DNA of 64,000 nucleotides. Origin: Candidatus Stoquefichus sp. SB1 (GTDB lineage: Bacteria; Bacillota_I; Bacilli_A; Erysipelotrichales; Coprobacillaceae). Made by a program: the position numbers and the translations under genes. Position 1 is the stretch's first letter. Each line of letters starts with the position of its first letter. Location: positions 868,001-932,000 of the forward strand of contig NZ_LN852696.1 in the NCBI RefSeq assembly GCF_001244545.1. The letters run 5' to 3'. Below the pieces are notes generated by a model, which was not told where the DNA came from, did not search any database, and was given only the letters and a program-made list of their open reading frames with translations. This document shows positions 7,992 through 17,740 of the stretch, in pieces.

Positions 7992-8447
7992 GTGGAAATT
8001 CGACAAGTTCCTTATACCGATTATGATTTGCAAACATTGGTACAAGAGTTAGATGATTTCTTTTTAAATGCCTGGGGACAACAAGTGGCTGGACGTTATC
8101 AAAGTTTGCATCAGCTTTCTTTGATGGCTTATGAGTGTGTTTGTTATGAAAAGGAACCTATAGGGTGTGGCTGCTTAAAACATATTGATGCTCAGAATGT
8201 AGAAATCAAGCGAATGTATGTCCGTGCCAAATATCGTCGACAAGGTGTAGCTACGCAAATATTGCAACATTTAGAAACTGTTGCAATAAACAATGGATAT
8301 CGTTATTGTCTTTTAGAAACAGGAAAAGATATGCAGGATAATATATTGTTTTATGAAAAATGTGGGTATTATTTGGTTGATAATTTTGGTGATTTTATTG
8401 GTGATGATATTTGTATATGTATGAAGAAAGATTTGAATAGCAACTAG
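7992..8447 (+). CDS. GNAT family N-acetyltransferase
   Basis: 151 residues. The acetyl-CoA site is VRAKYRRQGVATQIL (R/Q-x-x-G-x-A), followed by LETVAINNGYRYCLLETG and FYEKCGY, all standard GNAT elements. I choose GTG 7992 (VEIRQVPYTDYD) because AGAGGTG ends 6 bases upstream; an ATG at 7944 lies inside the peptidase gene. The acceptor is unknown. The stop codon lies in the loop of the terminator. Confidence 0.85.
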   Translation: MEIRQVPYTDYDLQTLVQELDDFFLNAWGQQVAGRYQSLHQLSLMAYECVCYEKEPIGCGCLKHIDAQNVEIKRMYVRAKYRRQGVATQILQHLETVAINNGYRYCLLETGKDMQDNILFYEKCGYYLVDNFGDFIGDDICICMKKDLNSN

Positions 8448-8460
8448 CTATTCTTTTTTT
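8435..8460 (+). terminator. terminator after the acetyltransferase gene
   Basis: GAATAGC/GCTATTC with a 5-base loop holding the stop TAG, then seven T. Confidence 0.85.
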
Positions 8461-8501
8461 GACTCCATATATGTTACAATAAGGATAAAGGGGGAATGAA
8501 A

Positions 8502-9164
8502 ATGATACTTATCGTAGAAGATGATCTGGGGATACAAGAAACATTAAAAGATTTATTAATGATGAAAGGCTATCAGGTCCAACAGGCTTATACAATCAAA
8601 GACGTTTTAAAGAAGGAATTAAAATCATTTGAACTGATTATTATTGATATTCAATTGCCAGATGGTAATGGTGTCACTTTATGTCAACAAATCAGACAAA
8701 TTTCACAAGTTCCGATCTTATTTTTAACTGCTAGAAATGATGAAGAAACAATTGTTGAAGCTTTAAATGCAGGTGGTGATGATTATATTACAAAACCTTT
8801 TAGAGCCAATGAATTACTTGCAAGAATGCAAAGTATATCACGTCGTGTTATCAAAAATAAAGAAATCATTGAAACTGATGATTTAGTAATTGATATGAAA
8901 AAATATCAGATCTTTAAAAATAATGAAGAGATTGTTTTAAGTGCAATTGGTTATGAAATCTTATTTTTAATGGTCCAAAATCAAGGGATTGTTGTGACAA
9001 GAGAAAGATTAATAGAATTTATTGAAGAGCGAACAGGAAATTATATTGAAGATAATACAGTGACAGTTCATATGAAAAGATTAAGAGAAAAATTAGGAAC
9101 ATATCAAGGGCGAGACTACATTGAGACAGTAAGGGGGATTGGTTATCGATGGAAAAACGTATAA
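8502..9164 (+). CDS. OmpR/BceR-type response regulator
   Basis: 220 residues: receiver (phospho-acceptor D49 in LIIIDIQLPDGNG, TKPFRANELLARM) and a winged-helix output domain ending in IETVRGIGYRW. AAAGGGGG ends 7 bases before ATG 8502; the ATG at 8496 is too close to it. With the kinase and the two ABC exporter modules downstream it forms a Bce-like peptide-sensing and export arrangement, which I infer from order and family. Confidence 0.88.
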   Translation: MILIVEDDLGIQETLKDLLMMKGYQVQQAYTIKDVLKKELKSFELIIIDIQLPDGNGVTLCQQIRQISQVPILFLTARNDEETIVEALNAGGDDYITKPFRANELLARMQSISRRVIKNKEIIETDDLVIDMKKYQIFKNNEEIVLSAIGYEILFLMVQNQGIVVTRERLIEFIEERTGNYIEDNTVTVHMKRLREKLGTYQGRDYIETVRGIGYRWKNV

Positions 9165-10174
9165 AGAAAAGTCAAACTCTTTATTCCTTAAGTTTTATAT
9201 TGTTTTTTATTTGTATCATATGTTTATCTAGTTTGGGATTATGGTTCCCTGATTCCTATCTTTTTTCATGTATTCTCATATTATCTATCATTGCTTTAAT
9301 AGCCCATTGTTTTTATGTTTCACATTTAAAATCATTATTATTGACGCTGATTAAAATGACTCAAATGATTATTGATCAAAAGGATGATTTATTTCCCATT
9401 ATTGATGGAGAAAGTTATATTGCTGTTTTATCATCCCATTTACATTTATTAAATCAAAGAATGCAAGGAATGATAGCCTATTTAAACTTAGAAAAACAAA
9501 ATTTAAAGATCTTTATAGAAGATATTTCTCATCAAATCAAAACACCATTAACCGCAATGTTTTTAAAAGAAGATATCTTATTAGAAATAACTAATGGACA
9601 ACAGCATCAAATTGTTGAGCAAATTATCTTTCAAACAGAACAGATTCATCATTATATAGAATCATTATTACATCTCGCTCAATTAGAATCACAAACAATT
9701 GTTTATCATAAAAAAGAATATATGTTTGATGAATTACTAAATAGTATCCAAGAACATTTATTACCATTAATGGAAAAGCATGATGTTTCATTTTTTATAC
9801 AAAATGAAAAACAAATGATTTATTGTGATTTTCAATGGATGAGTGAAGCATTAGAAAACATCTTAAAAAACTGTATTGAGCAAATTGATCATTCCCATAT
9901 TCATATTTCTTATCAACAACAATCCTCTTATAATAAAATCATTATTCATGATCATGGAAAAGGTTTTTTGCCAGAAGATATTCCCCATATTTTTGAGCGA
10001 TTTTATCGTAATCAATATCAAAATCATCAAGGTATCGGGATTGGTCTTTCCATAACGAAACAGATTATTGAAGATCATCATGGCACTATTCAAATTAATA
10101 ATGATCAAGGCGCAGTGTTTGAAATCCTATTACCTCAAAAAGAAACAAAAAGTAAGTATCCAGTCACTATCTAG
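9149..10174 (+). CDS. BceS-like sensor histidine kinase
   Basis: 341 residues. Two membrane helices (about 10-30 and 38-58) are joined by a very short loop, as in intramembrane-sensing kinases that listen to an ABC transporter. Phospho-acceptor H128 lies in EDISHQIKTPLTAM; the ATPase domain has ENILKNCIEQ, DHGKGFLPEDI and GIGIGLSITKQII. Its ATG overlaps the regulator gene by 16 bases. A copy of its 3' end is repeated at 13099-13222, marking the start of a tandem duplication. Confidence 0.88.
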   Translation: MEKRIKKSQTLYSLSFILFFICIICLSSLGLWFPDSYLFSCILILSIIALIAHCFYVSHLKSLLLTLIKMTQMIIDQKDDLFPIIDGESYIAVLSSHLHLLNQRMQGMIAYLNLEKQNLKIFIEDISHQIKTPLTAMFLKEDILLEITNGQQHQIVEQIIFQTEQIHHYIESLLHLAQLESQTIVYHKKEYMFDELLNSIQEHLLPLMEKHDVSFFIQNEKQMIYCDFQWMSEALENILKNCIEQIDHSHIHISYQQQSSYNKIIIHDHGKGFLPEDIPHIFERFYRNQYQNHQGIGIGLSITKQIIEDHHGTIQINNDQGAVFEILLPQKETKSKYPVTI

Positions 10175-10930
10175 TCAGAATAAACGATTATAGTAGATAG
10201 TAGGAGGGAAGAATGATGGCACTATTAGAATTAAAGGATGTAAGAAAGAGTTATGGTTATGATGAAAATAAGGTAGATGCAATTTCTCAAATCAATATCA
10301 CAATTGAGGAAGGAAGTTTTGTCGCTATTGTTGGTAAAAGCGGAAGTGGGAAATCGACTTTATTGCATGTGATGGGAGGATTAACAAAGCCTCAGCATGG
10401 AGTGGTAATGTTAGAAGGAAAGTCATTGTATGATATGAGTGATGATCAGCTGTCACGTTATCGTAGACGGAGAATGGGCTTTGTCTTTCAGTTTTATAAT
10501 CTGATTTCCAGTTTAAATGTCATTGAGAATATTGTATTACCCATTCATCTGGATCATTTAAAAGAAGATCATCAATATGTAGATGAACTTTTAGACTTGC
10601 TGGATTTAAAAGAAAAGAAAACTGCCTTTGTCAGAGAACTATCAGGAGGGCAGCAACAAAGAGTAGCGATTGCCAGAGCCTTGGCAATGAAACCGGCGAT
10701 TATTTTAGCTGATGAACCGACAGGAAATCTGGATGCCAAAAGTTCACAGGAAGTGGTAGAACTGTTAAAATTATCACAACGAAGATATCATCAAACCCTC
10801 ATCCTGGTAACGCATGATGATATGATTGCATCACAGGCAGATCGCATCATAACAATTAGTGATGGTCGAATTGTGGGTGATTCAGATGAAAAATAATATT
10901 TTAAATCATTTTGCATTTAATGATTTAAAG
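10093..10930 (+). repeat. long direct repeat, copy 1
   Basis: Covers the kinase gene 3' end, the ATPase gene and the first codons of the permease. It matches 13141-13978 at a fixed offset of 3048 bases, about 97-98% identical by eye. Confidence 0.9.
10213..10896 (+). CDS. ABC transporter ATP-binding protein, copy 1
   Basis: 227 residues of the MacB/LolD/BceA group. Walker A is GKSGSGKST (41-49), the Q-loop FQFYNL (92-97), signature LSGGQQQRV (143-151), Walker B IILADEPTGNLD (163-174) and the H-loop LVTHD. It powers export by the FtsX-type permease that follows with an 11-base overlap. AGGAGGGAAG precedes the start. It differs from copy 2 by one residue (His 120 here, Gln there); about 15 further base changes are silent. 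Confidence 0.92.
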   Translation: MMALLELKDVRKSYGYDENKVDAISQINITIEEGSFVAIVGKSGSGKSTLLHVMGGLTKPQHGVVMLEGKSLYDMSDDQLSRYRRRRMGFVFQFYNLISSLNVIENIVLPIHLDHLKEDHQYVDELLDLLDLKEKKTAFVRELSGGQQQRVAIARALAMKPAIILADEPTGNLDAKSSQEVVELLKLSQRRYHQTLILVTHDDMIASQADRIITISDGRIVGDSDEK

Positions 10931-13078
10931 AATCACAAGACAGATACAATTGTCTCCTTTATGACTTTAACATGTCTCTCTTTTATCATGCTGATGGTTA
11001 CATTTTTATCACCTTTGCTACTAAATTTATATGATCTTGAATATAAGGAAACATTTGGTTATTATGACTATGAAAGTGAGCATGAATTAAGCAAGGATGA
11101 GATATTAAATGATCATTTAACAATTGGTGGTCAAGACTATCTTTTTAAAGATGCACCGATATTATATACACTGCTACATCATATAGGAACAACACTTACA
11201 GAAGATAGTATTGATTATATTGATGGAGATTTAACCAATCTTGCTGTTAATATCAGTGAAGGACGTTTACCTGAACATGAAAATGAATTGGCTGTCAAAA
11301 AAGAAGTTTTAAGAAATTTGGGTTATGAGAGTTCATTAAATCAAAATATTTCTATTCCTTATTATTTTACTGATGAAAATAATGAAGAAAATTATGGTGT
11401 GATTGAGGGGAAGATTGTTGGCTTTTTAGCTTTCTCTGGGAATTCATCAGTGATTACTGGTGATTATCAGGGAGCGAATTGTTATCGGGTTTACTTGAGA
11501 AATCAACAACATAGAAAAGTTCTCTCTAAAAAAATACAGCTACTAGCAATGAATGAGGTGTTTCAAACACGTAAAGGTTTAGATACCTTGGTTGTTATGA
11601 TTGAATTTATTTTGTTTATCATTGGGAATGTTATTGCTTCAGGATTAACAATTGCTTCATTTCAAAACCGGCAAAAAGATTACACATTGCTAAGGGGATT
11701 AGGTGCAACCAAACGGCAGCTTTACTATGTTGTTTTCCTGCAGACTGTCTTCATTGGTCTGTGTGCCTTTGCATTGGCTTCCGTTTTATATGTCGTAGCC
11801 GGTCTTTGTTGCCAAACAATTTTTCAATCAAAAATAGTTTTAGAGTTCTATTTTGAATATTATATAGGTATAGGTATTATCATACTTTTGACAAGTTTTA
11901 TAAGTTATTTTATACCTGCTAGAGCCTCTTGTCGTAGAGCTTTAACTGGTTCTTTTGAAAGCAATGAATTTCAATATTTCTATTATCGTTATAAGAAATT
12001 ACATCAGATGAGACCACTTTATTTAGGCTGGCGACAACTTGTTGGACGTAAAAAACAAATGTTTGTCAAAATTTTTCTGATTTTTATTGTATGTTTATTC
12101 ACTATGATCATGATTGGAAATAAATTTGATCAAGAAGATTCGATATCTAAAAAAATGAGTGATGCTCAAAATCGTTTACAGACAACTGAAATATCTATAA
12201 AGTATCAATTAGAAAATTTGAATCAACAAAACGATTTACATTTCTTTGATGTATATCAGCAGTATGCCAAAGAAATATTTTACATGCCTTATATAGAAAT
12301 GGAAGAAAATAGAGTTCAAGTTTATAGTTATAATGATGATACAAAAAAAGCATTTCATCTAGATAAAGAATTAAAATCTGGAGAAATCATAGCGAGTCAG
12401 ACTTATAGAAACGAAGGAGATACTTTATCGATTGATAAACAAGAATATACAATTGTTGAAAGTATTCCAGGGAATACAGATTTTGTGGTTATGAATCAGG
12501 AAGATTATCAACAATATGATGATCTTCAAAAAAAGACTTGTATTCAAATCAACTTTGCAAACATTCATGATAAAACAAATGGATATTTAGCTTTTGCAAA
12601 ACAAAAAGATTTAAAGGGCTATTATCAGTGTAAAGATAGCTTATTAATGGCTATGAAGGATATAGATAGCTGGAAAGATTATAGCATACATAGTCTATCT
12701 TATATATCAACAGTTATTATCGTTGGAGCCTCAGTTATATATGTCTATCAATTGGCTTATGAAATTATGAAAGATAAGGAAAATATTGGGACTTATCAGC
12801 TCTTAGGTTTTCAAAAACGTGAGATATGGATGATTTATGCATCAAAATCACTTTTTATAGCAATGATAGGTTTTGTATGTGCTGTCTATTATCATTTTGT
12901 ATCTTTGTATATGAATAATGTGGATGGAAATTGGCCTATCTATATAACTTCAAAAGCAATCCGAGAACAAATTGGCATACCAATTTTGATTATTATTGTT
13001 TTGATTTCCCTATCTTTATTAACAATCTACTCAATTTTAAGAAAAGATGGTTTAGAAAACAAACAATTAAGAGAATAG
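10886..13078 (+). CDS. FtsX-like ABC transporter permease, copy 1
   Basis: 730 residues. One membrane helix near 20-45, a large outer domain, three helices near 230-350 around an FtsX core (TIASFQNRQKDYTLLRGLGA, then KRQLYYVVFLQ), a second outer domain and three helices at the C-terminus. I start at ATG 10886 with GGGTGA just upstream; longer starts lie inside the ATPase gene. It is clearly related to the copy at 13934 but much more diverged than the ATPases. Likely role: export of, or sensing of and protection against, a peptide. Confidence 0.85.
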   Translation: MKNNILNHFAFNDLKNHKTDTIVSFMTLTCLSFIMLMVTFLSPLLLNLYDLEYKETFGYYDYESEHELSKDEILNDHLTIGGQDYLFKDAPILYTLLHHIGTTLTEDSIDYIDGDLTNLAVNISEGRLPEHENELAVKKEVLRNLGYESSLNQNISIPYYFTDENNEENYGVIEGKIVGFLAFSGNSSVITGDYQGANCYRVYLRNQQHRKVLSKKIQLLAMNEVFQTRKGLDTLVVMIEFILFIIGNVIASGLTIASFQNRQKDYTLLRGLGATKRQLYYVVFLQTVFIGLCAFALASVLYVVAGLCCQTIFQSKIVLEFYFEYYIGIGIIILLTSFISYFIPARASCRRALTGSFESNEFQYFYYRYKKLHQMRPLYLGWRQLVGRKKQMFVKIFLIFIVCLFTMIMIGNKFDQEDSISKKMSDAQNRLQTTEISIKYQLENLNQQNDLHFFDVYQQYAKEIFYMPYIEMEENRVQVYSYNDDTKKAFHLDKELKSGEIIASQTYRNEGDTLSIDKQEYTIVESIPGNTDFVVMNQEDYQQYDDLQKKTCIQINFANIHDKTNGYLAFAKQKDLKGYYQCKDSLLMAMKDIDSWKDYSIHSLSYISTVIIVGASVIYVYQLAYEIMKDKENIGTYQLLGFQKREIWMIYASKSLFIAMIGFVCAVYYHFVSLYMNNVDGNWPIYITSKAIREQIGIPILIIIVLISLSLLTIYSILRKDGLENKQLRE

Positions 13079-13096
13079 TTTTGACTATTCTCTTAA
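13067..13096 (+). terminator. strong hairpin at the end of permease copy 1
   Basis: TTAAGAGAATAG/CTATTCTCTTAA, perfect 12-base arms with loop TTTTGA; the stop TAG is the last codon of the left arm. A decayed copy (TAGTTTTGACTATTCTCTT, 16171-16189) follows permease copy 2 and marks the right end of the duplication. No long T-run, so termination may be partial. Confidence 0.65.
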
Positions 13097-13098
13097 TT

Positions 13099-13222
13099 TA
13101 TAATAAAACATATTAGTGATGATTATGATAGTACTATTTGAATTAATAATGATCAAGGCGCAGTGTTTGAAATCCTATTACCTCAAAAAGAAACAAAAAG
13201 TAAGTATCCAGTCACTATCTAG
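13099..13222 (+). pseudogene. remnant of the 3' end of the sensor kinase gene
   Basis: From 13141 to the TAG at 13220-13222 the sequence is essentially identical to the last codons of the kinase gene at 9149-10174 (offset 3048). From 13099 to 13140 similarity drops to about 75%, then vanishes. It has no start or catalytic part and is a by-product of duplicating the ABC module. Confidence 0.85.
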
Positions 13223-13978
13223 TCAGAATAAACGATTATAGTAGATAGTAGGAGGGAAGAATGATGGCACTATTAGAATTAAAGGATGTAAGAAAGAGTT
13301 ATGGTTATGATGAAAATAAGGTAGATGCAATTTCTCAAATCAATATCACGATTGAGGAAGGAAGTTTTGTCGCTATTGTTGGTAAAAGCGGAAGCGGGAA
13401 ATCGACTTTATTACATGTAATGGGAGGATTAACGAAGCCTCAGCATGGAGTGGTAATGCTAGAAGGGAAGTCATTGTATGATATGAGTGATGATCAGCTG
13501 TCACGTTATCGTAGACGGAGAATGGGCTTTGTCTTTCAGTTTTATAATCTGATTTCCAGTTTAAATGTCATTGAGAATATTGTACTACCCATTCATCTGG
13601 ATCATTTAAAAGAAGATCAACAATATGTAGATGAACTTTTAGACTTGCTGGATTTAAAAGAGAAGAAAACTGCCTTTGTCAGAGAACTATCAGGAGGGCA
13701 GCAACAAAGAGTAGCGATTGCCAGGGCCTTGGCAATGAAACCGGCGATTATTTTAGCTGATGAACCAACAGGAAATCTGGATGCCAAAAGTTCACAGGAA
13801 GTGGTAGAACTGTTAAAATTATCACAGCGAAGATATCATCAAACCCTCATCCTGGTGACACATGATGATATGATTGCATCACAAGCAGATCGCATCATAA
13901 CAATTAGTGATGGTCGAATTGTGGGTGATTCAGATGAAAAATAATATTTTAAATCATTTTGCGTTTAATGATTTAAAG
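13141..13978 (+). repeat. long direct repeat, copy 2
   Basis: Second copy of 10093-10930, including the ribosome site and ATPase gene. The sharp change from near identity to about 75% at its left edge, and to diverged permease sequence at its right edge, fits a gene-conversion tract. Confidence 0.85.
13261..13944 (+). CDS. ABC transporter ATP-binding protein, copy 2
   Basis: 227 residues, identical to the protein at 10213 except Gln for His at residue 120. All nucleotide-binding motifs are intact. It overlaps its own permease gene by 11 bases, so each permease has a dedicated but almost interchangeable ATPase. Expression may come from read-through of the hairpin at 13067, since the copied upstream sequence is only the kinase gene tail. 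Confidence 0.92.
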   Translation: MMALLELKDVRKSYGYDENKVDAISQINITIEEGSFVAIVGKSGSGKSTLLHVMGGLTKPQHGVVMLEGKSLYDMSDDQLSRYRRRRMGFVFQFYNLISSLNVIENIVLPIHLDHLKEDQQYVDELLDLLDLKEKKTAFVRELSGGQQQRVAIARALAMKPAIILADEPTGNLDAKSSQEVVELLKLSQRRYHQTLILVTHDDMIASQADRIITISDGRIVGDSDEK

Positions 13979-16132
13979 AATCATAAAAAGGATACTTTGA
14001 TGACATTTATCATATTGGTATTCATTGCTGTTATATGTATCTTGTTGACTTCACTTACCCCAATCTTTGGGAATCATTATGTGCTTGAATTTCAAAAAGA
14101 ATATGGAGCTTTTGATTATACTACTAAAAACACATATACAAAAGATCAACTAAATCAAATGATTATTTCTTTGGATGGAGTAAAGAAACCATTACAAGAA
14201 GCTGATGTGAAAACATGTTTCATACAAAATTTAGGATATACTTTTACTGATGATTCAATAAATTATATTATTGGTGATCCAACAATAATTGCTGTAAGGA
14301 TACAACAGGGAAGATTACCAACACAAAAACATGAAATTGCTATTAAAAAAGAAGTTTTAGAAAAATATGGATATTCAGATGAATTAGGAAAAACAGTTGA
14401 GATTCCTTATGTTGGTTTGGATGGTCAAATGCAAGTCGGTAGATGGTATATTACAGGTATTTTAGAAGAGAGTGGAGAATCATCGATTGTTACAATGAAT
14501 GAAGATAAGGAGGAAAGGTATCGTATTTATCTTCAAACAGATGATTCAAAAGTTATTGATAATGCATATGAATTAGGTTTGGATTCGATGTTTTATACTG
14601 AAGATTTTTTAACGGACCATCAATTAGATATACTGATTGTTATGGTACAATTTGTCCTTTTTATTGTTGGCTGTGTTATTTTATCAGGGATGACAATTGC
14701 TTCTTTTGATAATCGTAAAGATGATTATGCTCTTTTAAGGGGAATTGGAGCAACCAGACGTCAATTGTATTATGTTGTTTTTTTACAATCATTAATTTTC
14801 ATAGTTGCTTCAGTGAGTGTTGCTTTTGGAATATCATTTCTTATTATCAGTCTTTTAAAAAATGTGATTGAAACAATCATTCCAATAACGTTTTTTTCTT
14901 CATATCTTATAGGGATTGTTTTTATCATCAGTCTGATGACTTTTATCAGTTACTTTATGCCTGCGAGAAGTGCAAGTTATCGTGCATTAACTGGTTCTTT
15001 TCAAAATAATGAATTTCAATATTTCTATTATCGTTATAAAAAATTACATCATATGCGTCCATTTTATTTAGGCTGGCGTCAGCTTGTAGCTCATAAAAAA
15101 CAAATGATTGTTAAGATTTTTCTGATTTTTATAGCTTCTTTGATGTTGTTAGATATGATAGGAATGTCCATATATAACCAATCCTTACAACAACAAAAAG
15201 AGAATCTTGTTAAACCTCAAAATCATCAACAAATGACTATTGAGTTTACAGTCTATGAAGACAAGACAATAAATATCCATGATTTTGATGCCTTTAAATC
15301 CTATGCTTCTCAAATAGATTATCACCATACTTTTAAATTACATGATTATTCAGATGGCTATGGAAAAGTATATTGTTTTGATGAAAATCTTGCGCAAAAC
15401 TTTTGGATTAAAAACATAAATCCAGGAGAAATTATTGTGAGTTCTCAATTTGCAGAAACTTATGGAAAAAATGAAGTCAATATCCAAGATGATGTTTATA
15501 AGATACAACATCAAATAGGTGAATATGAGGAAGAATTTATTGTGATGTCAGTAGATGATTTTCAAAAATATGGAGATATGAATCATTATCAGAATGTGAT
15601 TGTTAAATTTGATTCTATTGATAAAAAAACACAAGGCTTAATAGCTTTTGCTAAACAAGGTGGTCATATTAAATATTTTTGGAAAGATAGTTTAGCAAAT
15701 GAGCAGTTAAATTTAAGTCAAGAAGTGACACAAGATGCTAAAGAAATTCCGATTATTCAAATCAGTATTTTGTTAATAGCTGGTTTTATTTATATGTATC
15801 AACTCTCTTATGAAATACTTAAACAGCGATATACTATTGGTAGTTATCAATTAATAGGGTTAAGAAAAATTGAAATTTGGCTTATTTATGCTTATAAATC
15901 TATGCTTATAGCATTTATTGGTTTTATATGTGCAATTTATTATCATTTTGCTGATATGATGATTCAATATGGGGCTAATGGTGGCTGGCATATTTTTATG
16001 GATGGTATCCCGCTTATAAAACAAATTTTACCAGTGTTAGTGATGATATTCATATTTATATCTATCTCTTTATTTCCACTTTATTATATACTTAAAAATG
16101 ATGGTTTAGAAAATATAAATGTTAAGGATTAA
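13934..16132 (+). CDS. FtsX-like ABC transporter permease, copy 2
   Basis: 732 residues, same layout as copy 1. The FtsX core reads GMTIASFDNRKDDYALLRGI; the linker NEFQYFYYRYKKLHHMRPF is nearly the same as in copy 1, while the outer domains differ strongly (for example residues 60-200). Conserved cytoplasmic parts with divergent outer parts suggest that the two modules handle different molecules with equivalent ATPases. Start at ATG 13934, inside the ATPase gene end. Confidence 0.85.
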   Translation: MKNNILNHFAFNDLKNHKKDTLMTFIILVFIAVICILLTSLTPIFGNHYVLEFQKEYGAFDYTTKNTYTKDQLNQMIISLDGVKKPLQEADVKTCFIQNLGYTFTDDSINYIIGDPTIIAVRIQQGRLPTQKHEIAIKKEVLEKYGYSDELGKTVEIPYVGLDGQMQVGRWYITGILEESGESSIVTMNEDKEERYRIYLQTDDSKVIDNAYELGLDSMFYTEDFLTDHQLDILIVMVQFVLFIVGCVILSGMTIASFDNRKDDYALLRGIGATRRQLYYVVFLQSLIFIVASVSVAFGISFLIISLLKNVIETIIPITFFSSYLIGIVFIISLMTFISYFMPARSASYRALTGSFQNNEFQYFYYRYKKLHHMRPFYLGWRQLVAHKKQMIVKIFLIFIASLMLLDMIGMSIYNQSLQQQKENLVKPQNHQQMTIEFTVYEDKTINIHDFDAFKSYASQIDYHHTFKLHDYSDGYGKVYCFDENLAQNFWIKNINPGEIIVSSQFAETYGKNEVNIQDDVYKIQHQIGEYEEEFIVMSVDDFQKYGDMNHYQNVIVKFDSIDKKTQGLIAFAKQGGHIKYFWKDSLANEQLNLSQEVTQDAKEIPIIQISILLIAGFIYMYQLSYEILKQRYTIGSYQLIGLRKIEIWLIYAYKSMLIAFIGFICAIYYHFADMMIQYGANGGWHIFMDGIPLIKQILPVLVMIFIFISISLFPLYYILKNDGLENINVKD

Positions 16133-16160
16133 ACAGTTGGCAAGAAGTCAACTGTTTTTA
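16131..16160 (+). terminator. terminator after permease copy 2
   Basis: AAACAGTTG/CAACTGTTT hairpin followed by TTATT, immediately after the stop codon. Confidence 0.75.
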
Positions 16161-16227
16161 TTCTTAAAAATAGTTTTGACTATTCTCTTTATTTGCTTTA
16201 AAATATAGCAAAATGGGGTGTAAATGT

Positions 16228-17118
16228 ATGAAAATTTCGGAAATTTTGAAAAATAAAGCAACAATTTCTTTTGAGGTCTTTCCTCCAAAGAATAAAGAAG
16301 GAGATATTTCATCGATTTATTATACTATTGATGAATTGGCAAAGTTAAAACCAGATTTTATCAGTGTGACTTATGGTGCTGGTGGTTCAACAAAAGGAAA
16401 AACTGTGGAAATTGCTTCAAAGATAAAAAATGATTATCAAATTGAAGCAGTTGCACATTTAACGTGTATATCTTCAACACAAAAAGAAGTCTTAGAGATA
16501 TGTCAGCAGTTAAAAGATAATCATATTGAAAATATTCTTTCTTTAAGAGGGGATTATCCACAAGATGAGTCTTTTGATAAAAATCATTTAGAATTTCAAT
16601 ATGCAAAAGATTTAAATCAATTAATTAGTCAAGAGTTTCCTGGTGACTTTTGCTTATCAGGAGCATGTTATCCAGAAGTTCATCAAGAAGCAGCGTGTTT
16701 TGAAGACGATTTAAAAGCACTTAAAGAAAAAGTGGATGCTGGGGCACAATATTTGATTACCCAAATTTTCTTTGACAACAACTATTATTATCGATTGGTA
16801 AAAGAAGCGAGAAAAAGAGGTATCAATGTTCCTATTCTGGCTGGTATTATGCCAATTACCAATTCTAAATCTTTACTGCATACTGCTAAAATGTGTGGAT
16901 GTTCTATTCCTTATCAGTTGTCAACAATGATTGAGTCTTATTATCGTTATCCAAATGCTATGAAGGAAATTGGGATTAATTATGCGACTCATCAAATTAT
17001 TGATTTAATTACCAATGGTGTAGATGGTATTCATATTTATACAATGAATAAGCCTGAAATTGCTAAGGCTATTTTTGCTAATATTCCAACTGTTTTAAAA
17101 GAGTTGAATCATGAATAA
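16228..17118 (+). CDS. metF: methylenetetrahydrofolate reductase
   Basis: 296 residues. The opening ISFEVFPPKNKEGD, the middle NILSLRGDYP and GAQYLITQIFFDN, and the ending GVDGIHIYTMNK are the standard MetF signature. The flavoenzyme reduces 5,10-methylene-THF to 5-methyl-THF, the methyl donor for MetH encoded two genes on. ATG 16228 follows GGGGTG by 7 bases; the ATG at 16213 precedes this site. The next gene overlaps by 8 bases. No SAM riboswitch or T-box is visible in the short upstream gap. Confidence 0.95.
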   Translation: MKISEILKNKATISFEVFPPKNKEGDISSIYYTIDELAKLKPDFISVTYGAGGSTKGKTVEIASKIKNDYQIEAVAHLTCISSTQKEVLEICQQLKDNHIENILSLRGDYPQDESFDKNHLEFQYAKDLNQLISQEFPGDFCLSGACYPEVHQEAACFEDDLKALKEKVDAGAQYLITQIFFDNNYYYRLVKEARKRGINVPILAGIMPITNSKSLLHTAKMCGCSIPYQLSTMIESYYRYPNAMKEIGINYATHQIIDLITNGVDGIHIYTMNKPEIAKAIFANIPTVLKELNHE

Positions 17119-17740
17119 GAAAGCGATATTGCAGTATTTAAATTGGTCTGGTGAACTTGATGATAAACATCAGCAGTTGATTGATGAGTGTATTTTAGAA
17201 GTCTCAAAGATAGCTCATTTTAAAGTTGTTCATCAACAATTTTCGCTCAGTCATCGGCCACTCATGATTACAGAATTAAAGATGACTATTGATTCTAGAG
17301 ATTTGGATTTTTATTTTCAAAATTGTCATCAGTGTTTAGTCATTGCTTGTACATTAGGAATTGGAATTGATCGCCAGATTAAGTATTATGAACATATTGA
17401 TATGGCAAAAGCCATTGTCTTTGATGCGGTGAGTAATCGTTATTTAGAAGAATGTTGTGATGCTTATGAAAAAACATTGGACTTACCAGTTCATACTTTT
17501 CGTTTTGCACCAGGATATGGAGATTTACCACTTTCATATAATATTCCTTTATCAAGAGTTCTACAAATTGATAAGAAAATAGGTGTATCTATTAATAAAG
17601 GCGGTTTGTTTTTACCAATGAAATCAATGTTAGGAATCATTGGTATTGGTGATAATCAGGCAAAGTCATGTATGTCATGTATCAGAAAAGATGATTGTTT
17701 GTTAAGAAAAGGGGGACAAAGATGTTACGTGAAAGATTAG
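17111..17740 (+). CDS. methionine synthase activation-domain protein
   Basis: 209 residues, resembling the reactivation domain normally fused to the C-terminus of MetH. TFRFAPGYGDLPLSYN corresponds to the SAM-binding R-x-x-PGY motif, and a Cys-rich tail CMSCIRKDDCLLRKGGQRC ends the protein. It should bind SAM and flavodoxin/ferredoxin partners to remethylate oxidised cobalamin on the separate MetH. Gene order metF - this gene - metH, with an 8-base overlap before and a 19-base overlap after, supports this split arrangement. Confidence 0.85.
   Translation: MNKKAILQYLNWSGELDDKHQQLIDECILEVSKIAHFKVVHQQFSLSHRPLMITELKMTIDSRDLDFYFQNCHQCLVIACTLGIGIDRQIKYYEHIDMAKAIVFDAVSNRYLEECCDAYEKTLDLPVHTFRFAPGYGDLPLSYNIPLSRVLQIDKKIGVSINKGGLFLPMKSMLGIIGIGDNQAKSCMSCIRKDDCLLRKGGQRCYVKD

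Noticed and set aside
12931-13116. 61-codon plus-strand frame
   Set aside because: Lies within the 3' end of permease copy 1 in another frame and runs through the terminator hairpin.
16133-16227. SAM riboswitch or T-box before metF
   Set aside because: The gap is under 100 bases and is filled by a terminator and a decayed repeat hairpin.
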